Part shown: piece by piece, positions 45,902-54,142 of the stretch
Layout of the letters: each line of letters begins with the position of its first letter
How positions within the stretch are numbered: the stretch's first letter is position 1
Source of the DNA: Arthrobacter livingstonensis
Lineage (GTDB): Bacteria > Actinomycetota > Actinomycetes > Actinomycetales > Micrococcaceae
DNA length: 64,000 nucleotides
Direction of reading: 5' to 3'
Assembly: GCF_003219815.1 (NCBI RefSeq)
Contig: NZ_QJVD01000008.1
Coordinates: 1-64,000, forward strand
Notes under the pieces: model-generated
Seen by the model: only the letters and a program-made list of their open reading frames with translations
Told to the model about the DNA's origin: nothing
The model's database searches: none
Position numbers and translations under genes: made by a program

Positions 45902-47103
45902 GCGCCTGCCTCTTCCTTCGCGGCCGCCCGGTCAAGGAGGTCCTTGGCGATGACCGCTTTTTGGATTTCGTTGGTGCCTTCCTCAAAGCGCTGGGCCCGC
46001 GCGTCCCGGTAGACCCGCTCAATGGCCTCGGATTTCCAATATCCCAGACCCCCGTGGACCTGCAGTGCCTTGTCCGTGACCCGCGTCAGCATGTCGACGG
46101 CCGTCAGCTTCGCCATGGAGGACAGGGCCGGCGCCTCCCCGGAGCCCGCTTCCCACTCGGCGGCGGCATGCATGACCAGGGCCCTGGCAGCCTGAATGTC
46201 GGCGGCATTTTCGGCCAGCATGAATGCAATGGCCTGCCGGGAGGCAATTGGCTTGCCAAAGGTGACGCGCCGCCGGGCATACCCCACTGCCAGTTCCTGC
46301 GCCCGCTCGGCCAGGCCCACGCAGCTCATGGCCACGGATATCCGGCTCGGTGTCAGGAACCCGCCCAGGGCAATTGCGAGCCCGTCGCCCTCTTCGCCGA
46401 GGCGGCGGTCAACCGGCACCGGCGTGTCAACGAACGTCAGCCGGGCGTGGTCGGTGCCGCGGACCCCCATTGTGTTGGAGGTGTCCTCGACGGTGGCGCC
46501 GGGGGAGTTGCGGGCCACGAGCAGGCCCACCGTGCCGTCCCTGCCCGAGCTGCCCTCAAGCCGGGCAAACAGCAGCCAGTAGTCGCAGTGCACGCCAAAG
46601 GTGATCAGGTGCTTGGTGCCGTTGAGCAGGTACACGTCCCCCACGCGGCGGACCGTGGAGGAAATGTCCGCCCCGGTCCCATTCAACGGCTCCGTCAGCG
46701 TAAAGGCCACGGTGATGTTCCCCGCAACCGACGGCAGCACGTAGCGTGCGCGCTGTTCGGCGGTGGCATGCGGGTTCATGGAGCGCCACGTGCCGTTGAC
46801 CACGTGGACAATCATCCGAATCGACGCGTGCGACCGCGAAAACACCTCCATCAGCCCCATCCACTGCGTGAACGAGAGGCCAGCCCCGCCCAGTTCCCGG
46901 GGGGCCGCCAGCCCCAGGAAACCGCGCTCTCGCAGCTCCGTACGCAGCGCCGCAGGCACGCTGCCCGTGGATTCGATGACGCGAGCCCACTCTTCGCCGG
47001 GCCCCTCGACCCACGCGGTCACGTCGGCAAGCAGCCGTTCATAAGTGCCGGCGTCGACGGCGGTGCCCCGGCCGTCCAGGCCGGCCGGCTTGTCAACGGC
47101 CAT
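45898..47103 (-). CDS. acyl-CoA dehydrogenase, AnsL-like by context
   Basis: 401 residues of the FAD acyl-CoA dehydrogenase fold: an N-terminal helical domain (FLGLAAPRELGGAGLSFTQW), a beta domain with AFTLTEPLNGTGADISS, and a C-terminal domain with FGKPIASRQAIAFMLAE, QVHGGLGYWKSEAIERVYRD and EEGTNEIQ. The last holds the Glu at the usual catalytic position. ATG 47103 has GGGAGGG 5 nt upstream and overlaps the end of the ligase gene by 11 nt; its own stop overlaps the next GTG. In the cyclohexanecarbonyl-CoA pathway such an enzyme works on ring acyl-CoA. That role is inferred here, and ordinary fatty or amino acid catabolism is possible. Confidence 0.9.
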   Translation of the reverse strand: MAVDKPAGLDGRGTAVDAGTYERLLADVTAWVEGPGEEWARVIESTGSVPAALRTELRERGFLGLAAPRELGGAGLSFTQWMGLMEVFSRSHASIRMIVHVVNGTWRSMNPHATAEQRARYVLPSVAGNITVAFTLTEPLNGTGADISSTVRRVGDVYLLNGTKHLITFGVHCDYWLLFARLEGSSGRDGTVGLLVARNSPGATVEDTSNTMGVRGTDHARLTFVDTPVPVDRRLGEEGDGLAIALGGFLTPSRISVAMSCVGLAERAQELAVGYARRRVTFGKPIASRQAIAFMLAENAADIQAARALVMHAAAEWEAGSGEAPALSSMAKLTAVDMLTRVTDKALQVHGGLGYWKSEAIERVYRDARAQRFEEGTNEIQKAVIAKDLLDRAAAKEEAGA

Positions 47104-50100
47104 CGTTGCCCTCCCCGTTTCCCGTCGGGGCGCCAGTGATGCCCGACGCCGGACCTTGCGGCGGCGGCAGCCCTGACCATTGGTGGGGGGTGAGTTGGGC
47201 GGCTCGTTCGCGCAGCACGAATTTTTGCACCTTGCCGACAATGTTGCGCGGGATGGCGTCCACGAGTTCCAGCCGTTCGGGCCAATAGTGCTTGCTGACG
47301 CCGTGGGCCTGGAGGAACGCCTGCATCCCGGCGAAGTCCAGGTCGGCGCCGGGGGCCAGCTTGGCGAAGACGCATGCACGCTCGCCCAACCGGGGGTCGG
47401 GCATGGCCACAATGGCGGCCTCGTCGATGGCCGGGTGCGTGTGCAGCAGCTGTTCGATCTCGTAGACGGGCAGTTTTTCGCCGCCGCGGTTGATGATGTC
47501 CTTGACCCGGCCGGTGATGCGCAGGTAGCCGTCGTCGTCCAGGGTGGCCAGGTCCCCGGTGCGGTACCAGCCGTCGGCGGTGAACGTTTCGTTGTCGGTC
47601 CCGGGCTGGTCAAGGTACCCGTCAAAGACGGTGGCGCTGGAGATTTCCAGGTTGCCGTCGGCGCCGGGCGGCAGCAGCCGTCCGTCGTCGTCGATGATGC
47701 GCAGGCGGACGCCCGGCAGCGCCCGCCCGTCGGTGCCCCAGGCCTTCGCCGGCGGGTCGTAGGGGGCGGACAAGGTGGCCAGGCCGGTCTCGGTGGTGCC
47801 AAACGCGCCGCAGACGGCGCTCCCCAGCACGCGGGTGGCCCGTTCGGCCAGGGCGCGGGGCACGGCGGCGCCGGTCACGACGAACGTCTTCAGGTGTTCC
47901 GGGGCCGGGGCGCCGCCCTCGACCGCGTGCACCAGGTCGGTCAGAAACGGCGTGGCAGCCTGGACAAAGGTGCCCTCCCAGCTGTGGAGCACCTCCAGGG
48001 CACGGCCGGGGTCCCACACGCTTTGGACGATTTGCGGGGCGCCCAGCGCAAAGGCCAGCCACATGCCGTACAGGAAGCCCGTCTGGTGGGCCAGCGGGGA
48101 CGGGATGTAGATGGTCTCGCTTCCGTCCAGGCCAAGCTGGGCGGCCTGCAGCACGGCGGCGCGAGACAGCCGGCGGTGGGTGTGGACCACACCCTTGGGC
48201 GGTCCGGAGGTGCCGGAGGTCAGCAGCAGCTGGGCGGCGTCGTCGGGCCGGGGCGCCCGGGCGTCAATCGCGGCCCGGTCCACGGTGACGGCCGCGCGCG
48301 CCTGGTGCCAGGCATGCCACTGCACGGGGCCGGGGGCGTCCGTGCCGTGCGGCATCAGCCGGGCCGTGCCGGGGGTGCCGTGGACCACAAAAACGTGTTC
48401 GACCAGGATGCCGGCCAGGGCCGGGTCCCGCCCGGAAGCAGCAGCCTCCAGCAGCGCGGCAGTTTCCACGGAGTGCTGGCGCCCGCGGAAGTTGTCGGCC
48501 ACGATTAGGACCCTGGCCCCGGATCGCTGCAGGGCATACGCCACTTCGCGGTCCCTGAAAATCGGCATGAGCGGACAGATGACGGCCCCGATCCGCATGG
48601 CCGCGGCGGCAATCACCACAAACTGGCGCCAGTTGGGCAGCTGTACCGCAATCCGTTCCGCGTGTTCGACCCCGAGCGCGAGGAACAGGGCCGCGGCCCG
48701 GTCGACGTCGGTGTCCAGCGCCTGCCAGCTTAGGTGCGGGGCCATGTCCCAGCGGGCGTCGACGACGGCGAGGGCGTGCGGTTTCTCCGAGGCCCACTTG
48801 CGGATCCAGTCAGAACTGGTGAGCAGCCCGGCGGCGTCGGCCTGGGCGAGGGAATCGGCGGCGGCCAACTGTTCGGCCAAGGCCGCAGTGTGGTGTTCGC
48901 GTGCCGGGCCGGGCTCGACTTCCATGTCCAGCCCCAGGGTCTGCATGGCATTCAGGAACATCGGGTAGGAGATGCGGTAGGCGTTCGGATAGGTCAGCAG
49001 GGACCGCCCTTCCGCTGCGGTGGCGGCGACGGCCAGCGACATCAGCACCCGGTGGTCGTTGAAGGACGACAGTCGGGCGCTGGCCAACCGGGGCACACCG
49101 CGGACCCGCAGGTCGGTGCCGTCAAAGTCCAGGTCTGCACCCATGGAGTTTAGCTGCAGCATGGCCACCACGCGGTCCGACTCCTTCAACCGCACGTGCT
49201 CCACGTGGTGAAACACGCTTTCACCGTCGGCAAGGGACGTCATGACGGAGAGGACCGGCAGCATGTCGGGCACCGTGCGGCAGTCCACCTCCACCGGACC
49301 CAGCCGCCTGCCGTTGTGGCGCACGCGCACACAGTCGGCACCGGCGTCGTACATCATGGGAAGCCCCATCGCCGCGACGATGTCCAGCAGCTCGGACTCG
49401 GGGTGGTCGGCGCTGTGGGAACTGGTCTGGCGCAGTCCTCGCAGCAGGATGTCGGCCGGATGCAGCCCGGCGACGGCCAGGCCAAAGGCGGCCGAGCCGA
49501 TGTCCGGCGGCAGGGTCAGGTCCACGGCGCGCGCACGCTGGTTGGGCGGGATGCGGAACTGCTGCCAGTCGGCGGAGACGTCCACCTCCAGGCCGAACTG
49601 GCGCATCATGCGCACCGTCAGTTCCACATAAGTGCGTTCGTTCAGCGGCCCGTCCACGACCACCGTGGTCCCGTCGAGGGCGAACGGGGCGGTCAGGATG
49701 AGCCCGGAGACCCATTGGGACAGGGTGCCGGCGATGTGCACCACGCCACCGGTGGGCCGGCGCGCCTTGACCGTGATGGGCGGGCAGTCAGTGGGTGAAT
49801 GCGCCTCCACACCCATTTGGCGCAGCCCGGCCAGCAGCGGGCCAATGGGCCGGTGCGCGAAGTACTTCTGGCCGGTGACGCTCACGTCCCGGTCGGCGAG
49901 GGCTGCCAGGCCGGCCAGAAAGTACAAGGTGGAGCCGGAACTGCCAGCCGACACCGAACCGGTGCGGGAATGGTACGGCCCGCCGTGGACGATGAAGGTG
50001 TCCCCGTCCACCTCGATGCCAGTGCCGAGGGACCGCAGCGCGGAGACGGTGTACTGGACATGCCGGGCGTCGCTGAGGCCGTGGATTCGGCTGGTGCCGG

Positions 50101-50215
50101 GCGCCAGCGAGGCCAGGATCAGCGCGCGGTGGGCGTGGTATTTCGAATTGGGGACGAGAACGGCTCCGCGGACAAGGTCGGTGGTTCCCACGACTGACAA
50201 ATGCACAATTCGCAC
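47093..50215 (-). CDS. fusion of EPSP-synthase-like domain with AMP-forming acyl-CoA ligase
   Basis: 1040 residues in two enzymes. Residues 1-432 are an EPSP synthase (AroA) fold. By eye against E. coli AroA, Lys25 and Arg30 (PNSKYHAHR), Ser166-Gln167, Asp317 (VPDMLP), Glu345 (RLKESDR) and NDHR 386-389 are kept. PEP contacts Arg100, Arg124 and Lys411 appear as Tyr98, Tyr118 and Arg414. Residues about 465-1008 are an ANL-family ligase: LLLTSGTSGPPKGVVHTH (663-680), GTTE (806-809), GWYRTGDLA and catalytic Lys995 (NIVGKVQK). The two activities correspond to AnsK and AnsJ of the ansatrienin cyclohexanecarbonate pathway. I infer dehydration of shikimate followed by CoA activation. The start GTG 50215 is moderate; a second GTG lies three codons on. 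Confidence 0.85.
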   Translation of the reverse strand: MRIVHLSVVGTTDLVRGAVLVPNSKYHAHRALILASLAPGTSRIHGLSDARHVQYTVSALRSLGTGIEVDGDTFIVHGGPYHSRTGSVSAGSSGSTLYFLAGLAALADRDVSVTGQKYFAHRPIGPLLAGLRQMGVEAHSPTDCPPITVKARRPTGGVVHIAGTLSQWVSGLILTAPFALDGTTVVVDGPLNERTYVELTVRMMRQFGLEVDVSADWQQFRIPPNQRARAVDLTLPPDIGSAAFGLAVAGLHPADILLRGLRQTSSHSADHPESELLDIVAAMGLPMMYDAGADCVRVRHNGRRLGPVEVDCRTVPDMLPVLSVMTSLADGESVFHHVEHVRLKESDRVVAMLQLNSMGADLDFDGTDLRVRGVPRLASARLSSFNDHRVLMSLAVAATAAEGRSLLTYPNAYRISYPMFLNAMQTLGLDMEVEPGPAREHHTAALAEQLAAADSLAQADAAGLLTSSDWIRKWASEKPHALAVVDARWDMAPHLSWQALDTDVDRAAALFLALGVEHAERIAVQLPNWRQFVVIAAAAMRIGAVICPLMPIFRDREVAYALQRSGARVLIVADNFRGRQHSVETAALLEAAASGRDPALAGILVEHVFVVHGTPGTARLMPHGTDAPGPVQWHAWHQARAAVTVDRAAIDARAPRPDDAAQLLLTSGTSGPPKGVVHTHRRLSRAAVLQAAQLGLDGSETIYIPSPLAHQTGFLYGMWLAFALGAPQIVQSVWDPGRALEVLHSWEGTFVQAATPFLTDLVHAVEGGAPAPEHLKTFVVTGAAVPRALAERATRVLGSAVCGAFGTTETGLATLSAPYDPPAKAWGTDGRALPGVRLRIIDDDGRLLPPGADGNLEISSATVFDGYLDQPGTDNETFTADGWYRTGDLATLDDDGYLRITGRVKDIINRGGEKLPVYEIEQLLHTHPAIDEAAIVAMPDPRLGERACVFAKLAPGADLDFAGMQAFLQAHGVSKHYWPERLELVDAIPRNIVGKVQKFVLRERAAQLTPHQWSGLPPPQGPASGITGAPTGNGEGNDGR

Positions 50216-50312
50216 CCGATTCCCATTGACAAGGTCTCTGCGTCCGCCCGCACGGGGCTCTGCTGCCAGCCTACGCGCTGACGGCGGGAATGGGCAGGGC
50301 GGCTTTACTTAG

Positions 50313-51905
50313 CTAGTCCGGCACCAACATGGTGCGTAAATCCAGGCGATGCAGCACCCGGTCGGCAGCCACCGTGTCCGATCCGGTTTCGCCGCGTGCG
50401 GTCACCATTTCCGCTCGGGCTGCGTCCAGGGCCAGCGACTGGACGGTGATGGCCCAGCCCCTGAACTCGGAGCGTTCCTCCTTGACCGCGTCAGTGGGTG
50501 TGCCCGACAGCTCAGTATGGAGCTGCAGCAGCCGCCTCTTGACCCATTCGATTCTCTTCTCATCCACGCCGTCGAGGAGATCGGAAGCCTGCACGGCAGC
50601 CATGGCCGCTTCCTCGGCCCGGGAAGCGAGATCCTGCTCAATCTGCCTTTGCGTTTCCGGCGATTCCGCCAGGCCAAGCCGATTCATCAGCCACGGCAGG
50701 GTCAACCCCGGCAGAACCAGGGTACTCAGAAGTACGGCCACGGCCAACAGGACTATCTGCCCGCGGCCGGGGAACGGGGAGCCGTCAGCCAACGTCGACG
50801 GAATCGCCAGCGCGAGCGCCAACGTTGCCAAGCCCCGCATGCCGCACCAGGTGAGCACCACGACGTCCTTCGCGTTCGACGGCGGCGCGTTTGCCCCGCG
50901 GCGCTGGCTCGGCAGCACCAGTAGTGCCAGCCAGGCGGCGCGGACGGCAAAGCAGAGCACACAGATCAGTACCGCTGGCCAGATCAGCGCCCCAATATTC
51001 GTCTGCTGACCTTCGATGACCTGGCGGACTTCCAAGCCCACCAGACCAAAGGCGATGCCTGTCACCATCAGCTCCACCACGTCCCAGAAGGCGTTGACTG
51101 TGACCCTCTCCTGCGCGGCATCTGCGCGGCCGCCGCGCCTGATCTCCAAGGCCACAACGACGACGGCAACGACGCCCGACGCATGCACGGAATCCGCCGC
51201 TATGTACACCGCGAACGGGACCACAAGGGTAACCGCGCTGTGCCCGATGGGGTTGGTGACAAAATCGGTCAGTTTCCTGGTCACCCAGCCGGCGGCCAAG
51301 CCGATGGCTGCCGCGCCGACGGCACCGAGCAGAAAAGAAACGATGATGCCGGGCCCCACGTCCTGGCCGGCCACGGCAGCGGCGAGGGCAGTCTGGAAAA
51401 TGACGATGGCGGTGGCGTCGTTAAACAACCCCTCGCTTTGCAGGACACCGCTGAGCCGGCGCGGCATCCGGACCTTCCCGGCGATGGACTCGACGGCTAC
51501 CGGATCAGGCGGCGCCACCATGGCGCCGAGTGCAATGGCCGCCGGTATTCCAATTCCGGGCACCAACAGCCAAGCGGCCCCAGCCACCGTCGCCGTCGTC
51601 ACCACCACCAGTGCAACCGCCAACAACACGATGCTCCGCCAGCGAACCCGGAACACGGACCATGATGACTTCAACGCGGTGGCGAAAAGCAGCGGTGGCA
51701 AAAAGAGCGGCAGAATCAGCTCTGGCTCGATTTTGACCTGCGGGAACCCGGGGATAAATGCCGCACCGGCAGAAAGAATGATCATCAGCACTGGATACGG
51801 CAGGCGGATGCGGTCCCCGAGGCCAACCATGAGGACAGTCGCCAGCATCAATCCAACAACCACTGCCAAGGTTCCCACTGCCAACACCACCGCCTTTTCG
51901 TTCAT
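50313..51905 (-). CDS. CPA1-family Na+/H+ antiporter
   Basis: 530 residues: about twelve membrane helices (1 to about 405) followed by a cytoplasmic tail. Motifs include LILPLFLPPLLFATALKSSW, a PPDPVAVESI turn and the transport-site GLFNDATAIVIF, all typical of NhaP/CPA1 sodium-proton exchangers. The tail contains a helical EEAAMAAVQASDLLDG...RIEWVKRRLLQLHTEL stretch. The start ATG lies at 51905. It is upstream of and co-oriented with the EPSPS-ligase operon but separated by 97 bp, so co-transcription is uncertain. Confidence 0.9.
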   Translation of the reverse strand: MNEKAVVLAVGTLAVVVGLMLATVLMVGLGDRIRLPYPVLMIILSAGAAFIPGFPQVKIEPELILPLFLPPLLFATALKSSWSVFRVRWRSIVLLAVALVVVTTATVAGAAWLLVPGIGIPAAIALGAMVAPPDPVAVESIAGKVRMPRRLSGVLQSEGLFNDATAIVIFQTALAAAVAGQDVGPGIIVSFLLGAVGAAAIGLAAGWVTRKLTDFVTNPIGHSAVTLVVPFAVYIAADSVHASGVVAVVVVALEIRRGGRADAAQERVTVNAFWDVVELMVTGIAFGLVGLEVRQVIEGQQTNIGALIWPAVLICVLCFAVRAAWLALLVLPSQRRGANAPPSNAKDVVVLTWCGMRGLATLALALAIPSTLADGSPFPGRGQIVLLAVAVLLSTLVLPGLTLPWLMNRLGLAESPETQRQIEQDLASRAEEAAMAAVQASDLLDGVDEKRIEWVKRRLLQLHTELSGTPTDAVKEERSEFRGWAITVQSLALDAARAEMVTARGETGSDTVAADRVLHRLDLRTMLVPD

Positions 51906-51982
51906 CAGAGACTAAAAACAGCGTAGTCGTGAATTCCAGACGCGTCAGCGTCGGCAAGGCATGCTTTGGCGGCGCCCCCGTC

Positions 51983-53038
51983 TCAGTAGCCGGCGTCTGC
52001 GTCGACCAGGCCCTGCAGCGGCTCGCCGGCACCCCAGCGACGCACGTTCTCCCGCACCCGCGCTGCAATGAGCGGCCGGACCATCTCTTCCGTGTCAGCG
52101 GTGTGCGGGGTAATGATGGCGTTCGGCTCCATCCACAGCGCGTGGCCCTGCGGAAGTGGTTCCGGATCGGTGACGTCGAGACCGGCGCCGGCCAGGGCGC
52201 CCGAAGCGAGTGCTTCCACCAGCGCGTCCGTTACCACCAGCCCGCCACGGGCAATATTGATCAAAACGCATTCGGGTTTCATGTGCGCCAGTTCGCGGGC
52301 ACCAATCAGCCCCTTCGTCTCGGCGGTGAGCGCCGCAGCCAGCACCACAACATCAGCTCCCGCCAGCTCATCAGCCAGAGCATGGTCCGGTTCGGCATCC
52401 GTTTCCTCTGGGCCCATGCGCCTGCCAAGGGACGGCAGGGAGATGGTGTGGTCCGCGCCCGGGACCGGGCTGCTGCCGCGCCGCAGCACCGTGATGTGGG
52501 TTTCAAATACCTTGAACAGCCGAATAATCTCCTGCGCGATCCCGCCGGCTCCAAGTATCACCACGTGCATCCCAAAGAGTGACGTTCCCCGTTCTTCTCC
52601 CCAGCCCGTGGCCCGGATGCTCTCCGGAAGCCGCCGCAACAGCGCCAGGGCAAGTGCCAGCGCATGTTCCGCCACCGGGCGGGCAAACGCACCCTTGGCA
52701 CTGGTCCACTGCAACTTCGGATGGCTGCCGAACGTGGTGCTGTAAAGCTCGACGCCGGCCGACGGAAGCTGAATCCAGCCGATGCCGGGATGGCTGTCCA
52801 GCAGCGCCGTAAGTTCCCGCGCATCGATCCGGCTGCTGAGAATGAGACCCGTCGTGGCTTCGGACAACGGTTCCAGCGTTCCCCCGCCGGCCATCACCGC
52901 TCCGGCCAGGTTGTCGTCCGGTCGCGGAAGTATCGCCAGTCTCGGCCCTGCCGCACCGCCTCCCGGCGAACCCGTCGTCGAGCCTTCCGTCGTCGGATTT
53001 GCCGTCACCGTCGGATTTGCCGGAGTCGAACTCTTCAT
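51983..53038 (-). CDS. D-isomer-specific 2-hydroxyacid dehydrogenase
   Basis: 351 residues. A Thr/Pro/Gly-rich N-terminus of about 30 residues, partly encoded by a short direct repeat (GTCGGATTTGCCGTCACC type), precedes the two-domain dehydrogenase. The NAD-binding loop is VVILGAGGIAQEIIRLF. Catalytic residues are Arg in NIARGG, Glu in DVTDPEPLP and His in ITPHTAD. Such enzymes interconvert 2-oxo and D-2-hydroxy acids with NAD(P); the substrate is not defined. The ATG at 53038 has AAAGGG 9 nt upstream. Confidence 0.87.
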   Translation of the reverse strand: MKSSTPANPTVTANPTTEGSTTGSPGGGAAGPRLAILPRPDDNLAGAVMAGGGTLEPLSEATTGLILSSRIDARELTALLDSHPGIGWIQLPSAGVELYSTTFGSHPKLQWTSAKGAFARPVAEHALALALALLRRLPESIRATGWGEERGTSLFGMHVVILGAGGIAQEIIRLFKVFETHITVLRRGSSPVPGADHTISLPSLGRRMGPEETDAEPDHALADELAGADVVVLAAALTAETKGLIGARELAHMKPECVLINIARGGLVVTDALVEALASGALAGAGLDVTDPEPLPQGHALWMEPNAIITPHTADTEEMVRPLIAARVRENVRRWGAGEPLQGLVDADAGY

Positions 53039-53135
53039 TGGGGCGCCCTTTCATCTGCCTGCGTAGATCCACCAGAATATCGGTCTGCCGGCGAACCGTT
53101 GGACCGGGACCGGCCAAGACGGCCGGGTGCCGCCA

Positions 53136-53498
53136 TCAGTGCCCGCGCGCCCGAATCCCGGCACATCCCACGCAGTGCCTCGCCTGCGGCCGGACCTCGA
53201 GCCGTTCGACCGGAACCGGTTGTCCGCAACGTTCACAAATACCGAAAGTTCCGTGCGCCAGGCGCGCCTGCGCGTCCTGCAACTCAATCAGTTGGGCTTT
53301 AACGCCCGCCAGCAGGGCAACGGCCCGCTCCCGTTCCAAGGTCACGGTGGAACCTTCGGGGTCATGTTCATCGTCTGCCGGCGTATCGCGGTGGGCGAGC
53401 GTCACTTCACGGATTTCACCGCTCAGCCTCGCGAGCTGTCCACGCGCATGTTCTACGCGCGCGGCCAATAGCTCCCGGAACAGCTCGTCATTAGGCAT
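53136..53498 (-). CDS. TraR/DksA-type zinc-finger protein
   Basis: 120 residues: a long N-terminal helical part (about 1-80, ELLAARVEHARGQLARLSGE and a second helix with LERERAVALLAGVKAQLIEL). A C4 zinc finger follows with CERC and CVGC separated by 17-20 residues. DksA-family proteins enter the RNA polymerase secondary channel; many actinobacterial members are uncharacterised. GAGGG lies directly before the ATG, and TAGCCT 5 nt upstream may be a -10 box. Confidence 0.87.
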   Translation of the reverse strand: MPNDELFRELLAARVEHARGQLARLSGEIREVTLAHRDTPADDEHDPEGSTVTLERERAVALLAGVKAQLIELQDAQARLAHGTFGICERCGQPVPVERLEVRPQARHCVGCAGIRARGH

Positions 53499-53554
53499 CC
53501 CTCAGGCTACCGCCATCGCGACGCTGGCGTCGGGGCGCCACTGATGGCAGCCGG

Positions 53555-54031
53555 TCAGACGCTCACGGTGATCCATTCACCGTCGACGGCGGCGGCAAAT
53601 CGGGGCAGCGACTTCTTGGCGGGGCCGGAGACCACTGTCCCGTCGGTGCCCTTGAACAGCGAACCGTGGCACGGACACTTAAAGTCCGCCCCGTCCGGGG
53701 CCACCTGGCAGCCGGCATGCGTGCACACGTCGCTGTAGGCCAACACCGTGGTGGCATCGGGGCGAAAGACCACCACGTTGACACCGTTGGCAGTTCCGGC
53801 GGCGCTGGCGCCCACGGCCACGTCGGCGAGCTTGCCCACCCGCGCTGGCGTTCCCGTGGTGGGGATGGGTTGCGGCGCGGCCACCTTTTTGGAGGCCGGC
53901 GAAGCTGCCGGCACGCACCCGGACAGCGCCAGGGCACAAGCGCCGCCGGAGACGGCCGTGGTGGCCCGGAGGACGTTGCGGCGGCTGGGGGAGGACACAG
54001 GGGAGGACACAGGGGAAGACGCACGAGTCAT
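53555..54031 (-). CDS. Rieske [2Fe-2S] protein with Tat signal and lipobox
   Basis: 158 residues, exported. The signal holds the twin-arginine motif SRRNVLRA, a hydrophobic stretch and a lipobox ALSGC, so a Tat-translocated lipoprotein on the outer face of the membrane is predicted. A Pro/Ala linker follows, then a Rieske fold with cluster ligands in CTHAGC and CPCHGS. ATG 54031 with AGGAA 7 nt upstream is preferred to TTG 54052. There is no oxygenase or cytochrome bc partner nearby, so the electron partner is unknown. Confidence 0.88.
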   Translation of the reverse strand: MTRASSPVSSPVSSPSRRNVLRATTAVSGGACALALSGCVPAASPASKKVAAPQPIPTTGTPARVGKLADVAVGASAAGTANGVNVVVFRPDATTVLAYSDVCTHAGCQVAPDGADFKCPCHGSLFKGTDGTVVSGPAKKSLPRFAAAVDGEWITVSV

Positions 54032-54074
54032 GGGGTTATTCCTATCAGCCAAGACTGGGTGTTGGCCAAGAGCG

Positions 54075-54115
54075 ACGGCGCCGGCTGCGCACCCAAGGTG
54101 CGCAGCCGGCGTCGT
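54075..54115 (-). terminator. 19-bp hairpin downstream of the fadA-fadB operon
   Basis: ACGGCGCCGGCTGCGCACC (54075-54093) pairs with 54097-54115 around a 3-nt loop, with one G-T pair. No T-run follows. It lies between the fadB stop and the Rieske start on the same strand and so may end the fad transcript. Confidence 0.6.
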
Positions 54116-54142
54116 GCTGTGGTCCGGAAGGGGAACGGAATG

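Noticed and set aside
45898-47802. A 634-residue acyl-CoA dehydrogenase with an N-terminal extension
   Set aside because: The extra residues are the ligase gene read in another frame; ATG 47103 has a strong GGGAGGG site and the conserved N-terminus follows it.
47093-50215. Annotation as the housekeeping aroA
   Set aside because: The domain is fused to a CoA ligase, sits outside any aromatic amino acid context and has lost residues for PEP binding. A canonical aroA is expected elsewhere but cannot be seen here.
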